In this document: positions 35,684-47,714 of the stretch, in pieces
How positions within the stretch are numbered: position 1 is the first letter of the stretch
Layout of the letters: each line of letters begins with the position of its first letter
Origin: Asterochloris sp. CNOR1
Lineage: Eukaryota; Chlorophyta; Trebouxiophyceae; Trebouxiales; Trebouxiaceae
DNA: 64,000 nt
Assembly: GCA_963969365.1 (NCBI GenBank)
Contig: OZ017750.1
Coordinates: forward strand, 1,984,001-2,048,000
Direction of reading: 5' to 3'
The notes under the pieces: generated by a model
What the model was told of the DNA's origin: nothing
What the model saw: the letters and a program-made list of their open reading frames with translations, nothing else
Databases searched by the model: none
Program-made: the position numbers and the translations under genes

Positions 35684-38098
35684 ATGATGAATGGACAGCA
35701 CGCTGCAGCCATGGAAAAGCCCACTTCAGCTGTCACAGGCAGGGCTATCAGCAAGCGGCCGCCAGTGACTCGGCTGCTCCCTCAGCACTGGGCGTACCTG
35801 GTCGTGCTGTACAGCCTGGGCGCATGTGCGATAGCAGGGGGCGTCAACTTCGCCGTCGCGTATGGTGAGGCAGCCGTCCTTCAGGCACCCACTCCTGTGT
35901 GCAAGCTCAGGCCACAGCCAGTGGCGCGCTGACGCCTCAGCGTGCACCCTCCTGCCGGCAGTGAGCGGGGCCGTTGTCAGCTCCCCGAAACAAGAGTGCC
36001 TGATGGCAAGCTTTGGGATGCAAAGCTGCACTCTGTTTCTCATTTCGCTGGCACACCCTGCCATGGCATGAAGCCTGGACTTCACACCTGAGTTGGCTAT
36101 TCTGTTGTTGGTGCTGCACACCGAGCCTCAATCTCCTTGATGACCCTGTGTGCAGGAATGTATCACCACAGCAAGCACCCCATGCGCCTGTGGAGCATCA
36201 ACAACAACACCCTGGCAGGCGACTTTGGAGTGACAACCATTGTGGAGTGCATTGTGTGCTGGCTCATCTCCACCATGCTGGTCTGCCAGGCAAGCACATG
36301 GTGACGGCAGCAGCAGCCCTGCGGGGGGAATGTGGCTGGGTGCCCACCATGCTGGTCTGCCAGGCCTGCACATGCTGACACACTGCGCTGGAACAGCAGC
36401 AACGGCTGCTGGTGAGACAGGACATCGCTTGTTGGGCTCTCCACCATGCTGGTCTGCAAGGCAAGCGCCTCATTTGCATTCTGTTTGCCAGCAACTGCTG
36501 GGGAAGGGTATCGCTTGCTGGCTCACTGACAGCAGCTGCTCACCATCATCACCCAGCGTCTTTGTCCAGGGGCTGCAGCAACAGCGGTGCCGTGAGGGCT
36601 CTGCTGGCCCATGTTCACTGTGCCGTGCCCCCTTACCAGGACTGGGTGGGAGGCAGCAACCCTTACGTGCATCCCCTCCAAATGAGCATGCATGACACCC
36701 ATCATCTGCAGGCGCATCACCACCATGTAGCAAGCAGTACTCACTCAGCGCTGGCAGCTGCTAGGCATGCGGCAATTTCCCTCCTGCCGCAAACTTTGTA
36801 AGATGCTCCTGCCTGTCCATGATCAGCCCATTGCGCTGCCTGCGCCACGCCCCCACAGGTGGGTTGCGCGCTCATGTCTGCTGCACTGGCACACCAACTT
36901 TCACTGCCCAGCAGCAGAGCTGCTCGCGACCATGCTCAACCGGGCAACAGGCTTTCTGCTGCATCATGTGCGCCAGAGGGTCCGACAGACTCTGGCCTGC
37001 TGCCAGGCACGGCATCCGGCCCTTTGACAGCACGCCCCTGCTGCAGAATATGCATGAGGCGCTGGCCAAGCCATTTCCTTGCCGCGCAGCAGGCTGCCGC
37101 CCCGCAGAACCACACAGGAATGACGTGCAGCCCACCCCAGCCCCGTTCCTGCTGCAGGACGTGCGCCAGGGGGCCTATGGCGCCTGCCCCCTTCTGCCCA
37201 ACAGGCCACCACCCCCTGGGGGGTCCTTTGGCAACAAGTTCATGCGCCGCTATGCATCAGTGGAGGGCATGGACCTGCTGGCCCCTGGCATCACCTTTGC
37301 GCGCCGCTTCAAGCGCCTCATTGGCTCTGCGATCCGGGGCTTCCTCATCTGCATCCCCACCTTCTTCATCTGGTGAGCCTCTGGCAATGGGTCCAAAAGG
37401 TTGCCTGCTGACCTCTGGCATCTGACTTCTGGCACCTGATCAGTGCTGCACCTCACACCTCAGCAACTAGCTGCACCCCGAGCTACCTCATCTGGTGGCC
37501 TTCTGGCACTTACATGGCGCCTTGCTGCACCTGCCCTCTGCCAGCCAGAGAGCTCTGCTGGACTGTGCGTGCCCCTGACTGCAGCAGGCTACCCAATGCA
37601 GGATGTTGCCTGCCTACGCCCGCTTGCCTGCACTGCTGCACCTGCTTGCTCAGGGCAATGCTCACATGTCAGCATCTCATCTGCAGGTGGCCAATTGGCG
37701 TGGGCATCATGGCTGGCATTGGTACAGACCTCCCCAAGCATGAGTATGGATACAACCACTACCCAGAGCCTCAGGTTGCCAAGCTCATCTATGGAGGTAC
37801 TAAGTCTGTGCTGGAGTCAGCTGCTCCTCTGGTCCCATGCCAGCTGATCAGGCAGATAGGAGCATTGTCCTTGAGCTCTCCTTGAGCGATGCTCAGCTAT
37901 AAAGCTCAGGGCTCTGTCATGTGCGCAGGCACCATGGCGCTGGTTGTGAACCCCATAATAGCCTACCTGGCCCTGTTGGCTAAGGGGCAGGAAGTGCAGG
38001 AGTCCACAGGCGCTGTGCAGCATCAGGTGCCTGCAGGTCAAACAGTGCAGCTTCAACCACAGCCTGCTGCTGGCCAGGCCAAGGGCTCCTTAGTGTAA
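35684..38098 (+). CDS. Multi-pass membrane protein of unknown function
   Basis: The start MMNGQHAAAMEKPTSAVTGR (or the second ATG cluster at 35711) precedes a membrane span in exon 1 (WAYLVVLYSLGACAIAGGVN). Next come GMYHHSKHPMRLWSINNN and TLAGDFGVTTIVECIVCWLI with STMLVCQ (to 36289). The next exon begins about 37160 (DVRQGAYGACPLLPNRPPPP) and contains YASVEGMDLLAPGITFARRF and GFLICIPTFFIW. Then WPIGVGIMAGIGTDLPKHEY and TMALVVNPIIAYLALLAKGQ follow, and a Gln-rich tail ends GQAKGSLV. About four to five membrane spans are visible. The intron after STMLVCQ starts GC (CAG then GCAAGC, 36290), the only donor that keeps phase with DVRQG. It resembles an uncharacterised eukaryotic membrane family (possibly DUF2456, from memory, unchecked). 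Confidence 0.7.
36250..36470 (+). repeat. Three tandem copies of a GC-donor junction
   Basis: The exon end with its GC donor (CCACCATGCTGGTCTGCCAG then GCAAGCACATG, 36270-36300) recurs at about 36343-36375 (CCACCATGCTGGTCTGCCAG then GCCTGCACATG) and about 36441-36470 (CCACCATGCTGGTCTGCAAG then GCAAGCGCC). Spacing is 73 and about 98 bp. The third copy keeps a usable GC donor. Confidence 0.9.
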
Positions 38099-38276
38099 CT
38101 GGACCAGCCGCAGCCCGGATTTGATGTTACTTGGAACCGCCCTGCTAGCCTTTCTGCACTTTGCCCAGCACCTGCCCCATGGCCCTTCGCTGAGTTGGCC
38201 CATCTTCAAGTTTGCTGGACAGCTGGCAGTTGACATGTGTTCATTGTCTAGTTCTTGAACTGAATGCACATCTGAC

Positions 38277-38428
38277 CTGGTACACTTCTGCTGCTCTGTC
38301 TGAGCCAGCCCTACTGTAACATTCAGACGCTTCCAGATCAAGTATTCATGGGTCCATCTAGTCTCTAGAGGAAGTGCAAAATTGAGCTGGTACATCTCTG
38401 CTGCTCTGTATGAGCCAGCTCTGCTGTT
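38277..38428. repeat. 110-bp-offset direct repeat in the 3' UTR zone
   Basis: CTGGTACACTTCTGCTGCTC with TGTCTGAGCCAGCCCT (from 38277) is repeated as CTGGTACATCTCTGCTGCTC with TGTATGAGCCAGCTCT (from 38387). Both lie between the convergent stops of the membrane protein and CSN5. The first copy contains the plus-strand TGTAA (38315-38319). Confidence 0.8.
38315..38319 (+). terminator. TGTAA poly(A) signal of the membrane-protein gene
   Basis: TGTAA lies 217 bp past the stop codon at 38098, on the plus strand. Confidence 0.4.
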
Positions 38429-38438
38429 GTATAGTTCA

Positions 38439-41400
38439 TCAGGTTTCCATGGGTACAACTCCTGCAGCAGTGCCTGATGTGGGTGGTTGGGAAAGCTGAC
38501 TGTCTGCTGCTGAGGACGACGAAGTATCTTGCGTTCCTGAAGGTTGGTTGCTGCTGGTGTCTGCAAAGCTCTGGTTGAAGAGCTGATGTTTGATGACCTG
38601 CATTGAACGTGGCTGATCACACAGGCAGGCAGCACTGCAACGCATTGGGCATGCCAGCAGACCATATCCTGATTCCCACATACAGGTTGCAATGCCAAAC
38701 CACTCACTCAGTGCCAGAAGTGTTGCCTTCGATCCCAACGAAATGCACTGCATGTCTTGGGCGCTCCAGCACTTCAAGCCTGCTGACCCACCAGAGTTCC
38801 AGCAAGGCTGTCCCCTGCCCACCTGGCTGGTGATCCCCTTGACCTGCTCCACAGCCACCTTGGAGCTGTCCCTGCACACTTTCACCAGCTTGTCGTCGCC
38901 CGTTCCTGCCTTCTTGTCCCCGAAAGGCATCGAGTAGCGCCCGATCCGCCCGCTGTGCACCAGCTGCGAGTCCACCTGCTCCAGCTTCTCAGCTGCAGGC
39001 AGGACAGGCCCCAGCTCAGATCCCAGGCAGGCAGGCGTTTCCGGCAGGTAGGTGTTGGAGGTGACCATCGGCTGCAGGCGGTCCAGCCTATGAACTTAAC
39101 AGGGCAGCACTACATCTCGGTTGCAGACAGGGCAGCCAAAGCATCTTGCTTGGTGACTCCTGCTCGGACTTTAGCCGCAGGCATAGCAGGAAAGCCTTCC
39201 AGCAGTTGCACTTGAGAGCCGCTCAGGGGAAAGCCACATGAACAAGCTTGGCGCTCCTGCCTTCAGCATCTCTGTTGCAGCCAGGGCAGCTCTGGTGGGT
39301 GCACAGCACTCCAAACAAGCAGAGGCATGCAGGCAGAGGGTCACACCCCGGGTCCTCAAGCGGCAGTGCAACCTGTCTGGGAGGAAACCCCATCAAGGGA
39401 GGCAGATCGCCTGGGCGACTCATCCCGGGGAGGGCGGGGAGGACGTGTTGTGAAAGGTGCTCATCAGAGGGACACCCCAGGCAATGGCTTCACAAGGGAG
39501 ACAGCGCAGCTGGGCATGCAGTATGGTGGTGCATTGCCTGCCCTGGTGTCTGGCCCCGAGGGCAGGCATGCCAGTCCTGGTACAGCGCACACTCAGAAGA
39601 TGCGTCAAGCCTTACCACCAACATCAGCAGTCTATCCCCCGGTCAGGTTCCAGATCCTATCAGGGGCCGCTGCTGAGCTTGTCCATCCTCAATGCCAGGG
39701 CCCAGTGCTGCTCAAAGTGCAAAATATTGCAGCAGTCGCCACTGCTGCACATCAGAGTGCACCAATGGCTGCACCTTGCCAAGCACGTGCCTAGCAGAGG
39801 TCTATTGCTGAGCAAGTCAGCCCAGCATTGTTCTCCGCAGACAAGCACAGTGCAGTGCATGTGGATGGCGGCCTCAGCACAGGGCTCACCAATATCTGCA
39901 ATCTGCCCCGCGGTCAGGTCCCGTGTTCCCAGCAGGGGGCTGCTGCTGAGCGTGTTGACCCAGTACTTGTTCCACAGCAGATCCAGCATGTGGCTGTCTA
40001 GCCCAGACTTGAAATAGGTCATGTTCAGGGGGTAATACCTACACACCGGCAACAGCTCTATTGGCTCCTGCTGCACACGCCCAAGGTTGGCATGATGATC
40101 TGTGCCACAACACAAGCCATATCAGGGACCCGCCAAACACAGCAAGACTCCGCATGCTGCTCTCCTGTTCATGGCATCAGCCCACACCTTGCCAACAGCC
40201 CAGCATCCTGGCAGATCTTGGGGGTGCCCGGCCACATGCCTCACAACAGTACACGCAGGAGGCTGACGGGAAGAAGGCCCTGATGCTGCTGGATGCTATC
40301 CTGCAAGCAGGGCGTGCTGCCAACAGCAATTACCTTTCAGAGTGGACACCGAAGTCCTCGATTTTGTTCAGAGGGATGGTCTGGTACTCTGAGGGGGCGG
40401 CGTCTGGGGGCTTGTAGCCCTGCAACAGGCCGGACGTGGAGTCGGACAGGGATGCAGCGGACCAACGCAGTTACTGAGAGCCCTGCTCGATGGCTGTTGA
40501 TCAAGTGCCACAGTGCAGCCGCTTCCGCTTGACCACTGCTCTGACATTGCAAGCTCCAGCGCAGGACACATGTCCCCTTTCCCGACCATGTCAGAGATGC
40601 TGGCTGGAATGTTGGTGCCTGACTCAGTCAGCAGGCCGTCCCCAAGCTGTGGACGCTGCCAGCCCAGCAGCAGCTCAACCGCGCCCCTGAGCCATCAGCA
40701 GACTTGTCAAGCTGCAGTGCGCGCCTTGGCTTACCTTGCTGAGAGGCATCCACTTGGCTCAGGCTTACAAGGCAACGCACTCAGGCAGCGGACCCCAGGG
40801 GCAGCTGAGGCCTGTATAGCAGCCCTCAGACTGCTGGCTAAGATGATATTTCGGCCGACGAGCTAGTGAACCCAGGCGCGGACCCAAGGTAGCTGGGCAC
40901 CTCACTCCCCAAGGCTACTGCTGAGATACCTTCATCTGCTGCTTTGGGCAAGTGATGACAGCAGCGAAGACCTGTACGTGACCCTGTGTAGGAGGTTGCG
41001 ACAGCTCTGCAGCCCCTGCGCGCAGTCACGCAAGCAGAATGGCAGCGCCCAGATGACACATTGTCTGCTGACCTCTGGGTAAGTTCGAAAGGCGCCAATC
41101 TCGACCTTGCCGGCTGCAATGGTGCGGTGGGGGTCAATCACGATGGCCAGGAAGGGGTCCATGTGCACCTGCTGAGTGTGCTGGGTGCCTACATCGATGC
41201 CCGACAGCCAGCAGCCATAGCCGGGGTGGCTGTGGTACCAGCCCACCACGTTTTCGAGGCGTCCCACTTGCTGCAGCGCAGGGGAGGTCAAGCATGAGAA
41301 CTTCAGAAGATGCTTATCAAGACTGGCCCACCACAACCTCTGGACACCCTTTTGCTGCAGGCTGGGCGAGAAGCACACTGACGCTACCCGCTGGAGCACG

Positions 41401-42372
41401 AGCCCAGGCGACCCGATTGCTGCAGCACAGGGGAAGGGACAGATGTGGATGCCAACCGCCTGAAATGCACACAGCTGGGAGCAGGAGTTTGCTGGGCTCC
41501 TCACCCAGAACAGTGCTGCATGAGCCACAGGCACACTTGAAAAGACTGCAGCCCGCCAGCATGTCTGGAGTAGCGCCTGCCTTGCCTTATTTGTCTCGAG
41601 GTATTGGAACATGTACTCATATGCCTCCTCCTGGGCATTGACGCGGGTCTCTGTCCCCTCCACTGGCAGCGCAAAGACATCAATTATGATGAAAGTATCA
41701 CCCTGCAGGCACAATTGAGGGATGCAGAAGCAGTGCCTGCTGCACACTACTGTCGCACCGCACTGAAGGTGCTTGAGGCAGGCTCTGTTTGCCGGGACAC
41801 CCTGGCCCACCGCCGTTGAACGGCATTCTGTGCAATAGCAGCCCTGAAGCTGTGAAGGCAGCCTGAGGCACGATTGCAACAGACTGATGCATCGTGCTGC
41901 CCTGTGGAGAGCAACTGCACAGCGACGGAAGCACCACCTAGAGATGTGTCTCACCTGGCACTTGCCCTGCAGCATCCCCATGACCTCAATGTTGCCGCCA
42001 GACTTGGCGTGCATTGCCATCTTGAGGAGTGCTAGGGCCGAGACGCAGACACTGCAAAGCACAGCAATATATCAACTGCAGCCTTGCATTGTCCAAGCAG
42101 CCACAGATCTGTGCAAAGTCACACCATGCTGACTTTGTGTGTCAACACGGCTGACAGCCAGCTGCTGCTCTGGACGCGCCATCAACTGCACAGCAGCAGC
42201 AGCGTGCCCCTCACTTCTTGAAGTAGTTTGGATCCTTGGACCATGGTTTTTGCTGCTGCAGAGTGCGATGCTCCTGCTCATCGTATCTGAAGTAACCCTC
42301 CACTGCGTCATCTGCTACATTGTTCTCCAGCTCCCAGCGTTGCTGAGCTGCTTTGCCTGAGCCTCCCGTCAT
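38439..42372 (-). CDS. CSN5: COP9 signalosome subunit 5 (JAMM deneddylase)
   Basis: CSN5 is the zinc isopeptidase that removes NEDD8/RUB from cullins within the COP9 signalosome. The start [20 protein letters not shown], then [20 protein letters not shown] and [11 protein letters not shown], matches the CSN5 N-terminus. [20 protein letters not shown] with MGMLQGK supplies the JAMM glutamate, and [20 protein letters not shown] supplies the two histidines, serine and aspartate. [40 protein letters not shown] with LWNKYW, and [18 protein letters not shown] follow. The Ser/Thr-rich tail ends [10 protein letters not shown]. All catalytic residues are present, so activity is expected. Exon 1 spans 42372-42215. 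Intron edges beyond the first few were not all fixed. Confidence 0.95.
39628..39975. repeat. Decayed copies of a CSN5 exon end
   Basis: The exon encoding [18 protein letters not shown] (plus strand about 39888-39975, with CCGCGGTCAGGTCCCGTGTT and GGGGGCTGCTGCTGAGCGTG) is echoed in the adjacent intron. One copy is at about 39638-39690 (CCCCGGTCAGGTTCCAGATC, GGGGCCGCTGCTGAGC). A weaker one is at about 39783-39835 (TATTGCTGAGCAAGTCAGCC). Confidence 0.65.
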
Positions 42373-42667
42373 CCTGATGCAGAGGGTTTGAAGTGGTTGT
42401 CATGCACGATCTCGGTCAAGTCAAAATCAATCCAGGTTATTATTCATCTCAGGCTAGCTTGAAAACAAGTATACATGCAGGAGCAGTAATCAGAGGTCAG
42501 TGATTAAAAGCAAGAGCCACAACTCCGGGTGGTCTATCGAAGCACATGCAGGACCAGCAAAATCCTGGAATTGAGAGGTGCCTGAGGCTGCATCAGCAAT
42601 CTGCAAGCCCCAAGAGGTGCGAGCCTCCACATTGCAGCAACCATGAAAGGGTGCAGGGGACGCAGAG

Positions 42668-45600
42668 CTAGTTGCCACCAGGGGTCTCCTTGGCCAGCCA
42701 CTCCTTGAGGGCTGCTGCGCAGATGTCCCGGTCTGTGGAGCTCAGGCTGAACTCGTTGCCAATCTCAGCAGCAATCTCCTCGGGGGTATCAACTTCAGGG
42801 TCATAGGTGAAGTCAATGGTGCGTTTGGGCTGGTTGCTGCGGTGCTCGGGGGAGTCATCGTCGCTGCCTTCGTACCGCATGTTGAGGCGGAAGGACAGCT
42901 TCCCATTTTTTATGCGCCCGCTGAACTGCAGTCACAGATTGACAGGCCATCAAGCACAGACAGGCATGCACACCTACAAAGCAACACCCTAATGGTGTCG
43001 AGGTAACAGTATGGCTTGCCAGTCACAATGCGGGGGAATTGGACGGCCTCAGCTGTTGGGTGAGGTGCTATGACGCAAACAAAAATTCACTTGAGCAAAG
43101 GCCTCTTGGTGCAAACGACAGTTTGATGCTGGTGAAGTGTCTGCTGAACTGCCGCCACAGTCTGGGCAGCTCTTCAGCACAGACTGCCACGTTTCTACAC
43201 AACGCATGAGGCACAAATGGGCTTGTTATGCCTGGCTGCTGCTTGTCATGTCCTTTGATTTTTCTGAGATAGAAGCTTGACTGCAGCAGTGCCAGCTAAA
43301 GGATCAGGCCCTGCAGGACCTGGACGATGTTGGTTCCAGCAGCCCAGGACCGGCAGTGGCTGGATTGCATGTACACCCAGCAACACCCCGGCCAGGCCCT
43401 GGCTTTTCCCAGCATCAAGCATAGAAAGGCCTAATGCTTGCGTTGCAGCCCGATCAGGGAAACCAGTCCTCTCCTCTCCAGCATACTGTACTCATTAGGT
43501 AAGTGCCATAGAGATCAAGAGGTAACATGCAAGATACAAATGAAATACCGTGGTTCAGCCTTGCCTTGGGCGGCACCAGTAACGGATGCTGCAAATCCAC
43601 CTAGCATCTGCACTCCTCCCTCCTCCCAAGTGTAACCACAATACACAAATGCGCAGCAGCACACCAGCAAGATGCAGCAAACTTGCAGTGCCCCCCACCT
43701 GAACAGTGCAGTGCCTCCCCACACCGTGCCCTCTACCCACAAAGTGCAGCAGCTCGCCAGCAAGGTGGCGCCATCTTGGATTCCAACCGCCTAGAAGTTG
43801 AGATCCCCCCTCTGAGGGCAGAAAGAGCAGCAGCACGCCATGCACACTTTATGCACCTGGAAGTTGTAGTCCTCCCCTCTGACGGTGCCGACAATGCACG
43901 AGGCGCCCACATCCTCCATGTCCCGCCCGCTGCGAGCAGCTGCAGCTGCATCAGAGGTCTCGCTGGCTGACCGGGCCAGCTCAGTCTCGATTAGCCCCAC
44001 TCCCTTCTTGGATTCCGCCTTTGTCAACCTCCTGCGGCGCAGAGATGTGAGGCCTGAGGTCAGGTGCACACAGCAGGGCCATGCAGGCGGACACCAGTGG
44101 CCGTGATCTGCCCCCTGTGCAGCCACCAGCAGGCCGGCAGATCACTACCTTGTTGACATCTGTTTCTTGGTACTGTCCTGCAGCTGGTTTCTGTTGTGCT
44201 GTGCACCTCCTGCCCGTGCAGGCTGGCAGCCACCGTCAAGGCAGTGCCCACAGGTGTGCCCTGCTGTCTTCTGTGGAGGCACGGCACGCCTGGTGCCGTG
44301 CCTGCCAATGCACCAGCAGCATACTCCATGACGGCAGCACTGCGCTTGCTGGTGTGCCACCCGGCCTCATGCAGAGGCACAGCAGGGGCTGCATGCATGA
44401 GTGCTCCTCACTTCTGAAGGAAGAGGTCCTCCAGCAGCTCCGCTGCTGTCGGCCGCGAGTTGGCAGGCCCCAGGCAGCGCAGGATGAAGGCGCTGGCCTC
44501 CTGGTCCTGGACAGTATCTAGCAGCTGAGGCCAGATCTGGCAGTTGCTGCAGGCAGTGCAAATCCCAGCTCAGGCAACCACCCGGCAGTTGCTGTAGGGA
44601 GCACAAGGTCTCCCATCTCAAGACGGGATCTGGCAGTTGCTGCAGGCTAAGCAGCACCCAGGTCAGATCAGAAACCTGCGCCGTCTTGTGTTCATTAAAA
44701 GCAGCTGGATCTGAAGTCTCTGCAGGCAGCACATGCGCCCCTCTCTGGCAGAGGAGCTTGTCAGAGGTTCAGGAGCGTAGCACAGGCTGCAGCCTGCTGA
44801 GCTCAGTAAGCATACAGCTTTCACAGCTGCATAGCATAGCGGTGCACCAGCTTGACCAATCTGCAGCAGCGCGATCCTGAGCTGCCTTACAGCGCCACAG
44901 GTCCTGGATGGATAGCCAGACCACAACACATGAAAGAAAGGTCCTATGTACCTTCCGGGATCTGACAGCACTCCACAACCACAGCAGGGTGAGGCCTCCA
45001 CAACAGACAACCCGTCGTATCAGCCTCGATGCTCCAGTCCTCTCCCTGCCTGCAGCATGTACCTGCTCTCCAGCTTCTTCAAGGTGGCCAGCTCCAGCAC
45101 GCACAGGCCAAAGGCGAAGATGTCAACGTGCTTGGTGTACTGGTTCTCCTTGTTCACGCCATCGGGAAGGGCCTCTGGAGCAAAGCGCCGCGGCAGCAGC
45201 GTGGCCAAACCAAGGTCCCCAATCTTGACATCCCCGCTGTGGCCGTTGATGTAGATCTGCAGAGATTGTGGGGATACTGAGACAGCAAGGGGTTTGCGTG
45301 GCTTTTCATGTGGGCCTGCAGAAGTCTGGGCCCGAGCCACATCCTCTGTATTGATGCCCCCACTGTGCCTGCTAATTTAGATTTGCCCCATTTGATGGGG
45401 TCTGCTGTTCCAAGGAGTTGATGATGAGTGATGATCAGTATGGGCCTGGCACATGTCCAGCCCGGCCGCCTGTATTGTGTCTGACAGCAACTGCCATAGT
45501 GCTGGGGGCCATCTGTAGCGCTGCAGTACAGACCTGCTTCCCTGTTTGAGGCATCCTGCAACAGCCTGGGGGCAGCACAAGCCAGGTTTGATCTCACAGC

Positions 45601-47714
45601 AAGCAGGGGTGCAACCTCACACCTGCTGGCAGACGCTGGGCCAGCACCTTTGGCCTTCCAGAGGTCAAGCAATGCATATAGACAGCTGCTGCAGCCCTGC
45701 TGCTACCATCATGTAGTGCGGCGCTGCCAAACAAGAGTTTGTCAGAAGTGCGCACCTCATGAATGCGGAGCTGCCATAAGTGACTGATATGCAACTTTTG
45801 TGGCCCCGCGAGCACTGCATGTCACGCATGGCTGCTGCACCCGTGACGCATGGACACGCTCATGACATCAAGACCCTCCCCAGTCCCCACAGGTGTCTGC
45901 ACCTTGTCACAGCGGAGGTCCCCGTGGATGATGGGAGGGGTTTTGCTGTGCAGGTAATTGATGCCCAGCAGGATCTGGCGCGCCCACTTCCGCACAGCCT
46001 TCAGCTCCAGGTGCTTGTGCCGCTGCCTGCAGGCAGGCACAGTTGGGATCAACGCCATGATGAGCGTGCATGCCAGAGGTACAGCAAGGGTGTAGCTTTG
46101 TCTGCACAGCATGTTCCTGGTGTTGCTGCTGGGCCATGTCAACTCTCAGTACTTGTGCTGCCGCCTGCAAGCAGTCATCCCTGAGCCAATCAGGACCATT
46201 CGTCCTCAGCACATTGCAGGCCAATCAGCTGCTCTTGTGAGCATGCTGCAGATGTGCACATGCAGCCAAGACTCTGCCACTGTGCGCATAGGTGCTTCTG
46301 CGGCTGTCTATAAGGCAGGGAGCAGGTGCTCAAGCTCGATGGTGCGCTCCATGACAGCAGCAAGCCGCTTTCGCTTCTGCTGATCCATAGTCGCCCTGAC
46401 AGCAGCCAGCCAGCCAGCCTGCTGTGCCCATACCATGCAAAGATGACGCAACATGCTGCAAGGGGGAGGCTGACGCCACAGCTGCAGCACAGGCTTCACC
46501 TATACTCCCGAAGGTTGCCGGAGGTGAAGTACTCTGTGATCAGGTTGACACAGTGCTGCTCTGTGTCCTCCCAGCACTTATGACACCTGCAGCTGACAGC
46601 GCACAGCTGTCAGCATCGAGGCACAGCAGCCCGTCACTGGACAGGACACAGCAAGCGCTCATCTGCAGGCCTGCAGTCTGTGCAACAGCAGCAGGGCCAG
46701 GATGCCTGCACCGCAGCGGCCATCAATTCAAACAGGCATGTGTGATTGCAGGGATGCATGCCAGCTTGGTGACAGTATCACTCCAAGACAGGCACATGAG
46801 CTGAGCTGCTCTTGTAGGTGCCGACCCCTATGAGCCACAAAGACCCCATGCATCTCTCAGGCATCCTCAATTGCTGATTTGTGTCGCTAAGGCCGTCCAT
46901 GGACTGCTCCCTGGTGTTTCTTGGCAGCATGCTGGCCTTGCATCCAGAGGCAGCCTGACACTTACTTTGGTCCAGGTCCCCCAAGCTGCCCAACATGCAC
47001 ATGCACTGGGCCTGAAGAATGCATCATTGCCCGACTGCCTGATGGCTCACTGCTTACTGACCTGTAACCTGAGCGGGAAGGCAACGCGTCTCAAGCACTG
47101 CTGCCACATTCTGAAGATGCCTGCCTTGGATGCAATTACCTGATGATGTTTGGGTGGTCCAGGTCCAGCCCAATGCTCATCTCTGCCACGATGCGCCTAA
47201 TCTGCTCATCGTCCAACTTCTTGTCAGCCCTCTGGATCTTGCTCCAAGCAATGTCTGTGCCGAGTTTCTCATTGAAGCCTCTGTACACCTGCTTGAACCT
47301 GCCTGTGCCCCAGACCTGACCATAACGGCAAAACCTGCACACAGAAGGATCAGGGGTGCTGAGGGCCTGCTGAAGACAGCTTCTGCATGCTACCAGACTC
47401 TTCACTTGGCTGAAGACACAGTCCCTTGTCGCACCCGCCAGGACCAGCGGCACAGGTGAGATGCACCATTGCTGCCATTTGACAAGACAAACCGCAACCA
47501 TGTGCTTGCCGACCTAGACAAGTGCAGGCCTCTCACTGGCCATGATGTGCGCTAAGGCTGACCTGCCAGATGGGTCTCGTTCTACAGGCTCATCGTCCTC
47601 GTCATCATCTGCATTTGCCTGATGGTGCTGCCTGCCAGCAGTGGCTGCACTGGGCTCCTGTTCTGCTGCCCCGCTTGCGGCGGATCTGTAGCTGCTGCCC
47701 TGCTGGGCCTGCAT
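42668..47714 (-). CDS. WNK: WNK-family protein kinase with degenerate active site
   Basis: WNK kinases sense chloride and osmotic state in animals and have clock-linked roles in plants. Exon 1 (47714-about 47574) is an acidic leader (ADDDEDDEPVERDPSG). Exon 2 (47334-47140) has the glycine loop WGTGRFKQVYRGF, with the WNK-type lysine in strand 2, and AWSKIQ. Exon 3 (46586-46500) gives VNLITEYFTSGNLREY. Exon 4 (46026-45903) gives WARQILLGINYLHSKTPPII with HGDLRCDK. Exon 5 (45256-45063) gives IYINGHSGDVKIGDLGLATL, then LPRRFAPEAL and VDIFAFGLCVLELATL. Later exons give FILRCLGPANSRPTAAELLE, KGVGLIETELARSASETSDA and an OSR1_C-like tail (LSFRLNMRYEG, RTIDFTYDPEVDTPEEIAAE). HRD is HGD, the catalytic-loop Asn is Lys, and the activation segment lacks about a dozen residues. 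One exon between 45063 and 44517 is missing from my model. Confidence 0.85.
44533..44655. repeat. GGCAGTTGCTG triplet repeat in a WNK intron
   Basis: GATCTGGCAGTTGCTGCAGG (about 44535) recurs as CCCGGCAGTTGCTGTAGGG (44581) and GGATCTGGCAGTTGCTGCAG (about 44627). The offsets are 45 and 48 bp. They lie just upstream, in the gene's direction, of the exon that starts at about 44517. Confidence 0.8.

Noticed and set aside
36740-37160. Extra coding exon upstream of the DVRQG exon in the membrane-protein gene
   Set aside because: The frame is open from 36819, but a CTGCAG acceptor sits exactly before GACGTG. The upstream part is unlike a membrane-protein exon and contains the intronic repeats' style of sequence.
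42668-47714. Calling this gene NRBP rather than WNK
   Set aside because: The WNK-specific lysine in GRFKQVY, the DLG motif and an OSR1_C-like tail favour WNK, in spite of the NRBP-like catalytic loop.
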